Shown here: positions 52,791-61,497 of the stretch, one piece after another | Position numbering within the stretch: position 1 is the first letter of the stretch | Layout of the letters: the number at the start of each line of letters is the position of its first letter | From: [Mycobacterium] manitobense | GTDB taxonomy: Bacteria; Actinomycetota; Actinomycetes; Mycobacteriales; Mycobacteriaceae | DNA length: 64,000 nt | Assembly (NCBI RefSeq): GCF_025821665.1 | Contig: NZ_JACKSJ010000235.1 | Coordinates: forward strand, 1 to 64,000 | Direction: 5' to 3' | Translations under genes and position numbers: made by a program | The notes under the pieces: model-generated | Databases searched by the model: none | What the model saw: only the letters and a program-made list of their open reading frames with translations | What the model was told of the DNA's origin: nothing

Positions 52791-52885
52791 GGGTCTGGGT
52801 CCTCTTTTCCCGCGCAGATCAATGAGGGTTTTTTGAGGGCTTTTTGCCGTTGATTGCGGGGTGGGTCACCGCAAGACTATCGGAC
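52791..52885. promoter_or_regulatory. Divergent control region lacI/phyH with tandem repeat
   Basis: Two tandem units, TGAGGGTTTTT (52823-52833) and TGAGGGCTTTTT (52834-52845), lie between the regulator and the dioxygenase gene, flanked by ATCAA (52818-52822) and TTGAT (52850-52854) in inverted order. One or both arrangements may be the LacI-family operator. GACTAT at 52875-52880 is close enough to ATG 52886 to suggest a nearly leaderless mRNA. Confidence 0.45.
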
Positions 52886-54049
52886 ATGACCGCCTCAGTG
52901 ACCACCACGGACGGCGCGTGGATCGAGGACGCCGACTGCCGCCTCGACGACTTCCATGCGCAGGTCTCGCGGACCACCGATCCGGCCGACTATCCGCTGG
53001 CCGGCGACGTCCGGGCCGGCGTGCCGGTGTACCCGGCCGACGCGCCGGCGCACCCGGACCGCCGTGCGCTGCAGGCCGAACTGATCCGGGCACTCGCCGA
53101 CGGGCCCGGAGTGGTGGTGTTCACCGACGCCTTCGCCCACGACGTGGTGGACCGCGCGAGTGCCGCGTTCACCGCGCTGATCGACGCGCAGCGCACCGAG
53201 GGCGCCGCCGCGGGCGACCACTTCGGCGAGGCCGGCGCGAACGACCGCATCTGGAACGCCGCCCAGAAGTTGGCCCTGTTCGCCCCCGAGGTGTTCGCCG
53301 AGTACTACGCCGCCGACGCGCTCGCCCTGGTGTCGCAGGCCTGGCTCGGGCCGCGCTACCAGGTCACCTCGCAGGTCAACGTCGTCAATCCCGGTGGTGC
53401 GGCGCAGGTTCCGCACCGCGACTACCACCTCGGATTCGTCGACGCCGACCAGCTGACCCGCTATCCGGCGCACCTGCACCGGCTGTCGGCGGCCCTGACG
53501 CTGCAGGGTGCGGTGGCGCACTGCGACATGCCGCTCGAGAGCGGGCCGACCATGCTGCTGCCGTACTCGCAGCGGTTCGCCGGCGGCTACGTCGCCTTCC
53601 ACCGACCCGAGTTCATCGACTACTTCGCGGCGCATCACGTGCAGGTGCCGCTGCGCAAGGGCGACGCGGTGTTCTTCAATCCGGCGCTCTACCACGGTGC
53701 CGGGTCCAACACGTCGGCCGACATCCGCAGGATGGCCAACCTGCTGCAGGTCTCCTCGCCGTTCGGTCGGGCGATGGAGTCACTCGACCGCACCGCGATG
53801 GTGCGCGCCGTCTACCCGGCGCTGCTCGCCATGAAGGCCGCGGGCCGCTCCGAGCGGGAGCTGACCAACGTCGTCAACGCCACCGCCGAGGGCTACGCGT
53901 TCCCCACCAACCTCGACCGGGATCAACCCCTCGGCAACCTCGCGCCGGCGAGTCAGGTCGACGCCGTGCTGGCGGCCCTGGCCGACGGATTGCCCCTCGC
54001 CGCACTCGACACCGTGCTCGACGCCCACAACGATCGGAGAACCCCATGA
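52886..54049 (+). CDS. Phytanoyl-CoA dioxygenase family protein
   Basis: A 387-aa Fe(II)/2-oxoglutarate-dependent oxygenase. The iron ligands appear as HRD in VPHRDYHLG near residue 177 and His near 270 (LYHGAGSN); the 2-oxoglutarate Arg follows in ADIRRMAN near 281. PhyH relatives hydroxylate many small molecules, so the family name does not mean a phytanoyl-CoA substrate. The stop overlaps the next start by 4 nt (ATGA) and four genes run on in the same way. Predicted first or entry step of a polyol pathway. Confidence 0.88.
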   Translation: MTASVTTTDGAWIEDADCRLDDFHAQVSRTTDPADYPLAGDVRAGVPVYPADAPAHPDRRALQAELIRALADGPGVVVFTDAFAHDVVDRASAAFTALIDAQRTEGAAAGDHFGEAGANDRIWNAAQKLALFAPEVFAEYYAADALALVSQAWLGPRYQVTSQVNVVNPGGAAQVPHRDYHLGFVDADQLTRYPAHLHRLSAALTLQGAVAHCDMPLESGPTMLLPYSQRFAGGYVAFHRPEFIDYFAAHHVQVPLRKGDAVFFNPALYHGAGSNTSADIRRMANLLQVSSPFGRAMESLDRTAMVRAVYPALLAMKAAGRSERELTNVVNATAEGYAFPTNLDRDQPLGNLAPASQVDAVLAALADGLPLAALDTVLDAHNDRRTP

Positions 54050-55053
54050 CCACCCTCGGAGTGATCGGCCTCGGCCGGATCGGCGCCTTCCACACCGAAA
54101 CGCTCTGCGCCATAGACGGAATCGACGGCCTGGTGATCACCGACGAGCGCACCGACGTGGCCGCGGCCGTCGCGGCCCAGCACGGGGTCAAGGCCGTCGA
54201 CAGCGTCGCCGAACTGCTCGCCTCCGGCGTCGATGGCGTGGTCGTCGCCGCCGCGACACCCGCCCATGCCGAGCTCACCCTCGCCGCCGTGGAACGGGGC
54301 ATCCCGACGTTCTGCGAGAAGCCGATCGCCTCGACCGCCATCGAGAGCGCACGGGTCGCCGAGTTGATCGCGCGCTCCGGCGTGCCGGTGCAGGTCGGCT
54401 ACCAGCGCCGCTTCGACGCAGCGTTCGCCGCGGTGAAGCGGGCGGTCGACGACGGTTCGGTAGGGACCCTGCACACCGTGCGGAGCACGACCATGGACCC
54501 CGCTCCCCCGCCGATGGACTACATCAGGGGCTCGGGCGGCATCTTCCGTGACTGCGCGGTGCACGACTTCGACGTGCTGCGCTGGGTCACCGGCCAGGAG
54601 GCGGTCGAGGTCTACGCGACCGGAACCCGGCAGGGCGATCCGCTGTTCGCCGACTACGGCGACGTGGACACCGCCGCCGTGGTGGTGACCTTCGACGGAG
54701 GCGCCATGGGCCTGGTCTCGGCCGCGCGGTACAACGCCCGCGGGTACGACTGCCGCCTCGAGGTGCACGGCTTCGACGACACTGTGGTCGCCGGCTGGGA
54801 CTCCGGGGCGCCAGTACGGAACCTCGACCCGCACAGCGACTTTCCCACCGGCAAGCCGCACCACTTCTTCATGGACCGGTTCACCGAGGCCTTCCGCACC
54901 GAGCTGGCGGCATTCGTCGACGTCACCAGGGGCGGCCCGATCCGGGGAGCGACGGTCGCCGATGCCGTCGAGGTGGCGTGGCTCGCCGAGGCCGCCACCG
55001 AGTCCCTGCACAAGAACGCGCCGGTGCGCGTCGAGGAGGTCCGTAACCGATGA
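54046..55053 (+). CDS. Gfo/Idh/MocA oxidoreductase (inositol dehydrogenase-like)
   Basis: A 335-aa NAD(P)-dependent dehydrogenase. Rossmann motif LGVIGLGRIGAFHTE at residues 4-18, EKPIAST near 89 with the catalytic Lys, and GGIFRDCAVHDFDVLRW near 166-182 with the active-site Asp/His. This layout is that of myo-inositol 2-dehydrogenase (IolG). Start and stop both overlap neighbouring genes by 4 nt, so the four-gene operon is tightly coupled. The exact substrate is unknown. Confidence 0.9.
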   Translation: MTTLGVIGLGRIGAFHTETLCAIDGIDGLVITDERTDVAAAVAAQHGVKAVDSVAELLASGVDGVVVAAATPAHAELTLAAVERGIPTFCEKPIASTAIESARVAELIARSGVPVQVGYQRRFDAAFAAVKRAVDDGSVGTLHTVRSTTMDPAPPPMDYIRGSGGIFRDCAVHDFDVLRWVTGQEAVEVYATGTRQGDPLFADYGDVDTAAVVVTFDGGAMGLVSAARYNARGYDCRLEVHGFDDTVVAGWDSGAPVRNLDPHSDFPTGKPHHFFMDRFTEAFRTELAAFVDVTRGGPIRGATVADAVEVAWLAEAATESLHKNAPVRVEEVRNR

Positions 55054-55940
55054 ACTCCATGAATCCGATCAAGATCGCTGGAGCGCCGATCTCGTGGGGA
55101 GTCTGCGAGGTGCCGGGCTGGGGCCATCAACTGGATCCCGACCGCGTGCTGGCCGAGATGCACGACGTCGGGCTGACGGCGACGGAACTCGGCCCGGAGG
55201 GTTTCCTCCCCACCGACCCCGCTGCGCTGCAGGCCACGCTGCGCACCCACGCACTGGAGTGCGTCGGCGGCTTCGTGCCGGTGGTGGCTCACGACGCCGC
55301 TCAGGACCCGATCCACGACCTCGCCGGTCCGCTCGAGGCACTGGTCGACGCGCACGCCGGCGTCGTGGTGCTCGCCGCGGCCACCGGCGCCGACGGATAC
55401 GACTCGCGGCCCGTCCTCGACGACGACCAGTGGCGCACACTGCTGACCAACCTCGACCGGCTGGCCGCCGTCGTTGCCGCGCGCGGGCTGCTCGCGGTAC
55501 TGCATCCGCACGTCGGGACGATGGTCGAGACCCGCGCCGACGTCGAGCGGGTGCTATCGGGCTCGGCGATCCCGCTGTGCCTGGACACCGGGCACCTGCT
55601 GATCGGCGGCACCGACCCGCTGCGGCTGGCCCGCGAACATCCCGACCGGATCGCGCACACCCACCTCAAGGACGTCGATGCGGCGCTGGCGGCGCGGGTG
55701 CAGTCCGGCGAACTCACCTACACCGAGGCCGTCCGGATGGGTATGTACACCCCGCTGGGCGCCGGTGACGTCGATATCGCCGGTATCGTTACGACGCTGC
55801 GCGCCAACGGTTTCGACGGCTGGTTCGTGATGGAACAGGACACCATCCTCGACGGCGAGCCGACGGGGGCCGGGCCGGTCGCCGACGTCCGCGCCAGCGT
55901 CGACTTCCTTCAGGACGTCTGCCGCGCGGTCACGGTGTGA
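55050..55940 (+). CDS. IolE-like TIM-barrel isomerase/dehydratase
   Basis: A 296-aa AP-endonuclease-2-type TIM barrel. It opens with IKIAGAPISWGVCEVPGWG, the pattern of inosose dehydratase (IolE) N-termini; metal ligands are expected in TELGPEG, LDTGHLL and HTHLKDVD. Such enzymes dehydrate keto-inositols or isomerise keto-sugars, fitting the product of the upstream dehydrogenase. The ATG overlaps the preceding stop by 4 nt and its stop overlaps the next GTG. Confidence 0.88.
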   Translation: MNSMNPIKIAGAPISWGVCEVPGWGHQLDPDRVLAEMHDVGLTATELGPEGFLPTDPAALQATLRTHALECVGGFVPVVAHDAAQDPIHDLAGPLEALVDAHAGVVVLAAATGADGYDSRPVLDDDQWRTLLTNLDRLAAVVAARGLLAVLHPHVGTMVETRADVERVLSGSAIPLCLDTGHLLIGGTDPLRLAREHPDRIAHTHLKDVDAALAARVQSGELTYTEAVRMGMYTPLGAGDVDIAGIVTTLRANGFDGWFVMEQDTILDGEPTGAGPVADVRASVDFLQDVCRAVTV

Positions 55941-56899
55941 CGCTGCGCATCGGTGTCCTCGGCGCCTCCCGGATCGCCGAGTTCGCCATCGTCGACCCGG
56001 CGCGGGAACTGGGTCACCGGCTGGTGGCCGTAGCCGCGCGCGACCCCCACCGCGCGCGGGCGTTCGCCGACAAGCACGGCATCGAGCGGGTGGCAGGCAC
56101 CTACGCCGACGTGGTCTCCGATCCGGAGGTGGACGTCGTCTACAACCCGCTGGCCAACGCGCTGCACGCCCCGTGGAATCTGGCGGCCGTCGCAGCCGGC
56201 AAGCCGGTGCTGACGGAGAAGCCGTTCGCCCGCAACCACATCGAGGCGCGTCAGGTTGCCGATGCCGCCCGCACCGCCGGGGTCACGGTGATGGAGGGCT
56301 TCCACTATCTATTCCACCCGGTCACCCAGCGGGCGCTGCAGCTCGCGGCCGACGGCACGCTGGGCGAACTGGTCCGCGCGGAGGTCCGGATGGCGATGCC
56401 CGCACCGGCGGACGACGATCCACGCTGGTCGACGGCGATGGCCGGCGGCGCAATGATGGACCTGGGCTGCTACGGGATGCATCTGCTGCGCAGGCTCGGC
56501 CGCCCGTCGATCGTGAGCGCCCGTGCCGAACAGCGCTTCCCTGGGGTGGACGCCCGCTGCGACGTCGAGGTCGCCTTCCCCGGCGGGGCCACCGGCCTGT
56601 CGACGAATTCAATGGTCGCGGATGACTATTCGTTCACTCTGCGGATCGCCGGAACCATGGGCGAGGTGCTGGTGCACGACTTCATCAAGCCCCACGACGA
56701 CGACCGGGTGACGGTGCGCACCGCGGCGGGCGTCTCGGTCGAACGGCTGGGCACCCGACCGTCCTACACCTATCAGCTGGCGGTCTTCGCCGCCCACGTG
56801 GAAACCGGTGCGCCACTTCCGATCGATCTCGCCGACGCGGTCGAGAACATGGCCTATGTCGACGACGCCTACCGGGCGGCCGGGATGGCGCCGCGCTAG
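55937..56899 (+). CDS. Second Gfo/Idh/MocA oxidoreductase
   Basis: A 320-aa NAD(P)-dependent dehydrogenase distinct from its neighbour: LRIGVLGASRIAEFAIVDPA at the start, TEKPFARNHIEA near residue 93, and GGAMMDLGCYGMHLLRR near 172. This subtype includes dimeric dihydrodiol and glucose-fructose oxidoreductase-like enzymes. GTG 55937 overlaps the previous stop (GTGA). It is the last gene of the operon; its stop shares bases with a small convergent gene. Confidence 0.88.
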   Translation: MTLRIGVLGASRIAEFAIVDPARELGHRLVAVAARDPHRARAFADKHGIERVAGTYADVVSDPEVDVVYNPLANALHAPWNLAAVAAGKPVLTEKPFARNHIEARQVADAARTAGVTVMEGFHYLFHPVTQRALQLAADGTLGELVRAEVRMAMPAPADDDPRWSTAMAGGAMMDLGCYGMHLLRRLGRPSIVSARAEQRFPGVDARCDVEVAFPGGATGLSTNSMVADDYSFTLRIAGTMGEVLVHDFIKPHDDDRVTVRTAAGVSVERLGTRPSYTYQLAVFAAHVETGAPLPIDLADAVENMAYVDDAYRAAGMAPR

Positions 56900-57081
56900 G
56901 GGCGTCGGTTGGTGTGCAGCCGCTGGCTCAGCTGTCCCAGCGGCCGCCTGCGGTCGGTGTCGGCGTGCCGGCGTTCGTGCCACCGCAACCGCAGCATCAG
57001 CAGTTGCCGGTGGGCAGACCAGCCGACCGACATCGGATCGCGCCACGCTGAGGCGCGGCTCCGTGCGGGATGTGGCTCCAT
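56896..57081 (-). CDS. Small basic hypothetical protein (61 aa)
   Basis: Starts at ATG 57081 (MEPHPARSRASAWRDPMS) and is rich in Arg, His and Leu (HRQLLMLRLRWHERRHAD). I do not recognise it, but its composition looks like small mycobacterial proteins rather than a frame shadow. It fills an otherwise empty gap of 276 bp. There is no clear domain, and the ribosome-binding site is weak. Could be non-coding. Confidence 0.4.
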   Translation of the reverse strand: MEPHPARSRASAWRDPMSVGWSAHRQLLMLRLRWHERRHADTDRRRPLGQLSQRLHTNRRP

Positions 57082-57175
57082 GGCTCCATTGTGCCCATCT
57101 CCGGCGAATCGGCACGTCGACGCACCCGTGCAACGGATGTCGACCTGGTGAATTGCCGCCGAATTGAGGTGTCGG

Positions 57176-58057
57176 TCACCCTCGCTCCGCGAGGTAGTGG
57201 GCGGAGATGTCATCGGATGTGGTGACCCACACGTCGGGATGGTTGACGACGTAGCGCAGCGCCTCGTCGAGATATCTGGCGCGGAACGGCTGGCCAGTCA
57301 CGAACGGGTGCAGCGCCAGTGCCATCACCCTGCCGCTGTGTTCGGCGTCGGCGTGCAGTTGATCGACCTGGTCCTTCACGATCTGGACGAACTGGTCACC
57401 GGGGAGGCTCTTGCCGACGAACAGCGGGATGTCGTTCAGTTCCACGGAATACGGCAGGCTGTGCAGGCCGGGGGTGCGCAACGGGTAGGGCTGGTCGTCG
57501 TTGGTCCAGTCCAGCGTGTAGCGGACGCCCAGTTCGGCCAGCAGTTCCGGCGTGCGGAATGTTTCGGTCAGAGCAGGGCCGAGCCAGCCGGAAGGGCGCT
57601 GCCCGGTGGCCTTCTCGATGGTGTCGAGGACCTCGAGCAGGTAGTCGCGTTCGTCGTCGCCGAGATCGGTCTGCAGCGTGGAATTGTTCCTGCCGTGCGC
57701 CAGCCACGCCCACCCGCGGTCGACGCCGGCCCGGATCACCTGCGGGTAATGTTGCGCCACATCGGAGTTCAGCAGGACACTCGGCCGGATCCCGTGCCTG
57801 TCGAAGATCTCGACGAGGCGCCAAATCCCAACCCGCAGTCCGTAATCGCGCCAGCCGTAGTTCAGCGGGTCGGGAGTCAGCGCCGCGGTGTCGGGATGGA
57901 TACTGGTCGACGGGCGGTCGACCTCGAAGTGTTCGACGTTCAGCCCGACGTAGAACGCCACCCGGGCGCCGCCGGGCCATCGGATGGCCGGTCGTTCAGT
58001 GATCGGTGTGTAGGTGATGAGTTGGGTGTCCACGGCGGTATCGTCGAACCCTGACAT
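57176..58057 (-). CDS. Polysaccharide deacetylase family protein
   Basis: A 293-aa NodB-like carbohydrate esterase/amidase fold without signal peptide, hence cytoplasmic. Visible: RVAFYVGLNVEHFEV, WLGPALTETFRTPELLAELGV and LALHPFVTGQPFRARYLDEAL. Cytoplasmic members act on small amides (allantoin, ureido acids, formyl groups) rather than on chitin; the substrate here is open. The ATG at 58057 was chosen because the long upstream frame runs through the divergent MerR gene. It sits 36 bp from the MerR start. Confidence 0.85.
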   Translation of the reverse strand: MSGFDDTAVDTQLITYTPITERPAIRWPGGARVAFYVGLNVEHFEVDRPSTSIHPDTAALTPDPLNYGWRDYGLRVGIWRLVEIFDRHGIRPSVLLNSDVAQHYPQVIRAGVDRGWAWLAHGRNNSTLQTDLGDDERDYLLEVLDTIEKATGQRPSGWLGPALTETFRTPELLAELGVRYTLDWTNDDQPYPLRTPGLHSLPYSVELNDIPLFVGKSLPGDQFVQIVKDQVDQLHADAEHSGRVMALALHPFVTGQPFRARYLDEALRYVVNHPDVWVTTSDDISAHYLAERG

Positions 58058-58093
58058 CGATGCGAAGGTCAACCCCGGAGTGAGGTGCGTCAC

Positions 58094-58465
58094 ATGCGGA
58101 TCGGCGAGCTGGCGCGGCGCACCGGGGTCTCCACCAGACTGCTGCGCTACTACGAGGACCAGGGCCTGATCGTGCCGCAGCGCTCGGCCAACGGGTACCG
58201 GGCCTACAGCGAGGAATTCGTCGACCAGATCGCCCAGATCCGCAGCCTGCTCGACGGTGGCCTCCCGACGCGGGTGATCAGGCAGGTCCTGCCCTGCCTG
58301 AAGACACCGCGGAACATCCACTTCGCCGACGCGTCCCCGGAGATCATCGCGGTACTGCAGCGCGAATGCGACCGGATGGGCGACCGGATCGACCACCTCA
58401 CCCGCAACCGCGACGCGATCTCGGCCTACCTCGCCGAACTCCGCCGCTGCGCGCGGCCCGCGTGA
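58094..58465 (+). CDS. MerR family transcriptional regulator
   Basis: A 123-aa regulator: winged helix at residues 1-68 (MRIGELARRTGVSTRLLRYYEDQGLI, NGYRAYSEE) and a dimerisation helix (QRECDRMGDRIDHLTRNRDAISAYLAEL). There is no Cys-based metal site. ATG 58094 has GAGG 8 nt upstream; GTG 58085 is in frame. It is divergent from the deacetylase gene, which it probably controls by twisting the shared promoter. A strong hairpin follows its stop. Confidence 0.88.
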   Translation: MRIGELARRTGVSTRLLRYYEDQGLIVPQRSANGYRAYSEEFVDQIAQIRSLLDGGLPTRVIRQVLPCLKTPRNIHFADASPEIIAVLQRECDRMGDRIDHLTRNRDAISAYLAELRRCARPA

Positions 58466-58520
58466 AGCGATTTCGGCGCGGTCTCGTTCGTTGAGCGAAC
58501 GAAACCGCGCCCGAATCGCT
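58466..58520. terminator. Bidirectional terminator between merR and the ABC operon
   Basis: A 55-bp inverted repeat with nearly perfect arms (AGCGATTTCGGCGCGGT at the left end, its complement at the right, 2-3 mismatches) and an inner TCGTTCG/CGAACGA stem. It starts at the merR stop and includes part of the ABC ATPase stop codon, so it ends both converging transcripts. Confidence 0.8.
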
Positions 58521-59340
58521 ACTTGCCGCTGCGAAGCTCGTGGGACAGCGCCTCGAGTTCGTCGCCGCCGGCCATCTCCTGGGTGAGGTGCTCGAGAGTG
58601 ATGTCGTCGTAGGTGCAGTCGAGCTTCTGGCGGCCGCGGTTGAGCAGCACGAAGTGGTCGCCGACCATGTGGGCGTGATGCGGGTTGTGCGTGATGAAGA
58701 CGACGCCGAAGCCCGCCTCCTTGGCCGCGGTGATGTACTTCAGCACCACGCCGGACTGCTTGACGCCCAACGCCGCGGTCGGTTCGTCGAGGATCAACAC
58801 CCGGGCGCCGAAGAACACCGCCCGCGCGATGGCCACACACTGCTTCTGCCCGCCGGACAGCGAGCCGATCGGCACGTCGACGTCGGGCAGGTCGATCCCC
58901 ATCTTGGACAGCTCGATCAGCGTGGTGGCCCGCATCGCGTTGGCGTCCAGCGAGTACGGGAACGACGACTTGCGGAGCTCCTGGCCCAGGAAGAAGTTGC
59001 GCCACACCGGCATCAGCGGCACGACGGCGAGGTTCTGGTACACCGTCGCGATGCCCTTCCCGAGCGCATCGGCGGGCGATCCGAACCGGGTGGGCTCGCC
59101 GTCGACGAGGAGTTCGCCGTCGGTCTGCTGATGCAGCCCGGCGATGATCTTGATCAGCGTGGACTTGCCCGCGCCGTTGTCGCCGAGGATGCCGGTGACC
59201 TCGCCCGCGTGCACCCGAAGGCAGATGCCCTTGAGCGCGGTGATGTTCCCGTAGGACTTGCCGACGTCGCGCAGTTCGACCAGCGGTACCCGGCCGCCGG
59301 AAGGGGCGTCGTGGGCGGGCTTTTCAACAGAGATGGTCAT
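58519..59340 (-). CDS. Sugar ABC transporter, ATP-binding protein
   Basis: A 273-aa single nucleotide-binding domain: Walker A GDNGAGKST near residues 53-61, signature LSGGQKQ, Walker B VLILDEPTAAL, switch His in VVFITHNPHH. Ribose-type systems (RbsA) have two fused domains; this one is single, like the fructose/inositol type (FrcA). It is the last gene of the binding protein-permease-ATPase operon, 4 bp after the permease stop. It probably energises uptake of a polyol. Confidence 0.93.
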   Translation of the reverse strand: MTISVEKPAHDAPSGGRVPLVELRDVGKSYGNITALKGICLRVHAGEVTGILGDNGAGKSTLIKIIAGLHQQTDGELLVDGEPTRFGSPADALGKGIATVYQNLAVVPLMPVWRNFFLGQELRKSSFPYSLDANAMRATTLIELSKMGIDLPDVDVPIGSLSGGQKQCVAIARAVFFGARVLILDEPTAALGVKQSGVVLKYITAAKEAGFGVVFITHNPHHAHMVGDHFVLLNRGRQKLDCTYDDITLEHLTQEMAGGDELEALSHELRSGK

Positions 59341-59344
59341 CGGA

Positions 59345-60403
59345 TCACTTCTTCGCTGCGTAGTTGCGGAAGGCGTTGTTGGCGATCACCGCGAACAGCA
59401 GCATCGCGCCGAGGAAGAACTTGAACCAGTCGGGGTCCCAGCCCGCGTAGACGATGCCCTGGTTCGTCATGCCGAAGATGAACGCGCCGATCGCGGCCCC
59501 GATCGCGGTGCCGTAGCCACCGGTCAGCAGGCAGCCGCCGATCACCGCGGCGATGATGTAGAAGAACTCGTTGCCGATGCCCTGACCGGACTGCACGGTG
59601 TTGAACGCGAACAGCAGGTGCATGCCCACGAACCAGGCGCAGAAGCCGACGAACATGAACAGCCCGATCTTGACTTTCGTGACCGGGACACCCACGGCGC
59701 GTGCGCTGTCGGCGTCACCACCCACCGCGAAGATCCAGTTGCCGATCTTCGTCTTGAACAGCACGTAGGTCGCCACCGCGGTGAACACCAGCCACCACAC
59801 CACGGTGATGCGGATACTGACGCCGAAGACGGTGAACGACGAGGCGAAGACCTTCTGTGCGGAGTCCCAGCCCTGCATGTCACTCACGCTCTGCGTGGCG
59901 ACCTGGCCGGAAACCAGCTTGGTCACCGCGAGGTTGATGCCGGCGAGCATGAAGAACGTGCTCAACGTGATCAGGAAGCTGGGGATCTTCGTCTTCATCA
60001 CCAGATACCCGTTGAAGAATCCCACCACCAGCGCGAGCACCAGCGCGAGGAGCGCGCCGACCCACAGGTTGAGGTGCAGGTTGTAGGCCAGCATCGACGC
60101 GGCGAGTGAGCTGAAGGTCACCGCCACGCCCGCCGACAGGTCGAACTCGCCGCCGATCATCAGCACGGCCACGCCGCACGCCATGATGCCGATCGTCGAG
60201 CTGGCGTAGAGCACCGTCGCCAGCGATCCCGCCTCGCGGAACGGCGGCGCGACGACAAGGAAGAACACGAAGATGCCGATCGCGCCGATACCGGCGCCCA
60301 TCTCGGGACGGATCAGCAACCGCTGCAAGCGGTTCCGCTCCTTGACACGTTCGTCGCGGATGACCTTGTGGTCGGCGACGTCCAGATCTGCCTGTGTGGT
60401 CAT
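59345..60403 (-). CDS. Sugar ABC transporter permease
   Basis: A 352-aa inner-membrane protein of the RbsC/FrcC family with about 8-10 helices. The family loops MIGGEFDLSAGVAVTFSSLAA, LNLWVGALLALVLALVVGFFNGYLV and IAAVIGGCLLTGGYGTAIGAAIGAF are clear. A charged cytoplasmic N-terminus of about 38 residues precedes the first helix. It lies 17 bp after the binding-protein gene. Carries the sugar or inositol through the membrane. Confidence 0.93.
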   Translation of the reverse strand: MTTQADLDVADHKVIRDERVKERNRLQRLLIRPEMGAGIGAIGIFVFFLVVAPPFREAGSLATVLYASSTIGIMACGVAVLMIGGEFDLSAGVAVTFSSLAASMLAYNLHLNLWVGALLALVLALVVGFFNGYLVMKTKIPSFLITLSTFFMLAGINLAVTKLVSGQVATQSVSDMQGWDSAQKVFASSFTVFGVSIRITVVWWLVFTAVATYVLFKTKIGNWIFAVGGDADSARAVGVPVTKVKIGLFMFVGFCAWFVGMHLLFAFNTVQSGQGIGNEFFYIIAAVIGGCLLTGGYGTAIGAAIGAFIFGMTNQGIVYAGWDPDWFKFFLGAMLLFAVIANNAFRNYAAKK

Positions 60404-60420
60404 GTTCTCTGCTCCTGCCG

Positions 60421-61410
60421 CTACCGAGTACCGGCCTTGGCCAGTTCGGCCACGGCGTCGATGTTGGACTTGTCGATGAAGGACGGGCCGGTCAGCGTCG
60501 GCTCACCACCGCCGATCAGGTTCTTGTTGTTGAGGAACAGCCAGAGCCCGTCGATGGCGAGATAGCCCTGCAGGTACGGCTGCTGGTCGACGGCCCACTG
60601 CACGTCGCCCTGACTGATGGAGTCGACGAGCGCGGCGTTCGTGTCGAACGTCACGATGTTGGCGTTGCTGCCCGCGTTGGTCTTCGACTGCACGGCGGTC
60701 AGCGCGATCGGCGCACCGAGCGCGACGAAGGTGTCGACCGCCGGATCCTGCTGCATCTTGGCCGTGATCGTCGCGTCGACCGACGGCATGTCCTTGCTGT
60801 TGACGTTCAGGATCTCGCTCGGCCCTTTGAAACCCTGCTTGACACCCGCACAACGTGATTCGAGCGCGACCTGGCCCTGCTCCTGGATGATGCAGACGAC
60901 CTTCTTCGCGCCGTCCTTGGTCAGGCGCTCGCCGGCGGCGATGCCGGCCAGCTTCTCGTCCTGCCCGAAGTACTCCTGGATGCCCATCTGCTTGAAGTTG
61001 TCGAATCCGGAGTTGAAAGCGACCACCGGGATGCCCTTGTCGATGGCGGCCTTGATCGCGGGAGCCATGGCGTCGGGCTTGGCGAGTGTGACGGCGATGC
61101 CGTCCACACCACTGTCGATGGCGCTCTGCACCAGGTTGGCCTGGTTGGGCGCCTCGGGATCGTTCGAGTAGCGGAGCTCGATGTTGTCCTTCTTGGCGGC
61201 GGTCTCGGCGCCCTTGCGGATCAGGTCCCAGAACGAGTCGCCGGGCACCTCGTGGGTGATCATCGCGATGGTCTTGCGGGGGGTGTCGACCGTGCCTCCG
61301 CCGTCTCCGCCGCCGGCCGAATCGGGTCGCCCGCCGGTCGATGAACACGACACGGCAGCCAGCGCCAGAACGCCCGCCCCTGTGATCGCCGCGAGCCGCT
61401 TGAACGCCAT
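60421..61410 (-). CDS. Sugar ABC transporter, substrate-binding lipoprotein
   Basis: A 329-aa periplasmic-binding-protein type I lipoprotein: signal peptide ending LAAVSC, a Gly-rich linker, then TIAMITHEVPGDSFWDLIRKG, SAIDSGVDGIAVTLAKPDAM, IPVVAFNSG, VDTFVALGAP and VTFDTNAAL. It captures the ligand outside the membrane. ATG 61410 has GAGGAG 7 nt upstream. It heads the ABC operon; an IolR-like site lies 88 bp upstream, overlapping a TTGACA -35, so repression by the GntR regulator is likely. Confidence 0.93.
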   Translation of the reverse strand: MAFKRLAAITGAGVLALAAVSCSSTGGRPDSAGGGDGGGTVDTPRKTIAMITHEVPGDSFWDLIRKGAETAAKKDNIELRYSNDPEAPNQANLVQSAIDSGVDGIAVTLAKPDAMAPAIKAAIDKGIPVVAFNSGFDNFKQMGIQEYFGQDEKLAGIAAGERLTKDGAKKVVCIIQEQGQVALESRCAGVKQGFKGPSEILNVNSKDMPSVDATITAKMQQDPAVDTFVALGAPIALTAVQSKTNAGSNANIVTFDTNAALVDSISQGDVQWAVDQQPYLQGYLAIDGLWLFLNNKNLIGGGEPTLTGPSFIDKSNIDAVAELAKAGTR

Positions 61411-61497
61411 TGTCTGTCTCCTCGCTGTCAGTTCGCCGCGGCGTCCGCCAGTGGCGGCCGACACGCCTCGCCGTTGATGTAATACGGCTCACAGCGG

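Noticed and set aside
58058..59005. N-terminal extension of the deacetylase frame
   Set aside because: It runs antisense through merR and the ABC ATPase gene; the conserved start is at 58057.
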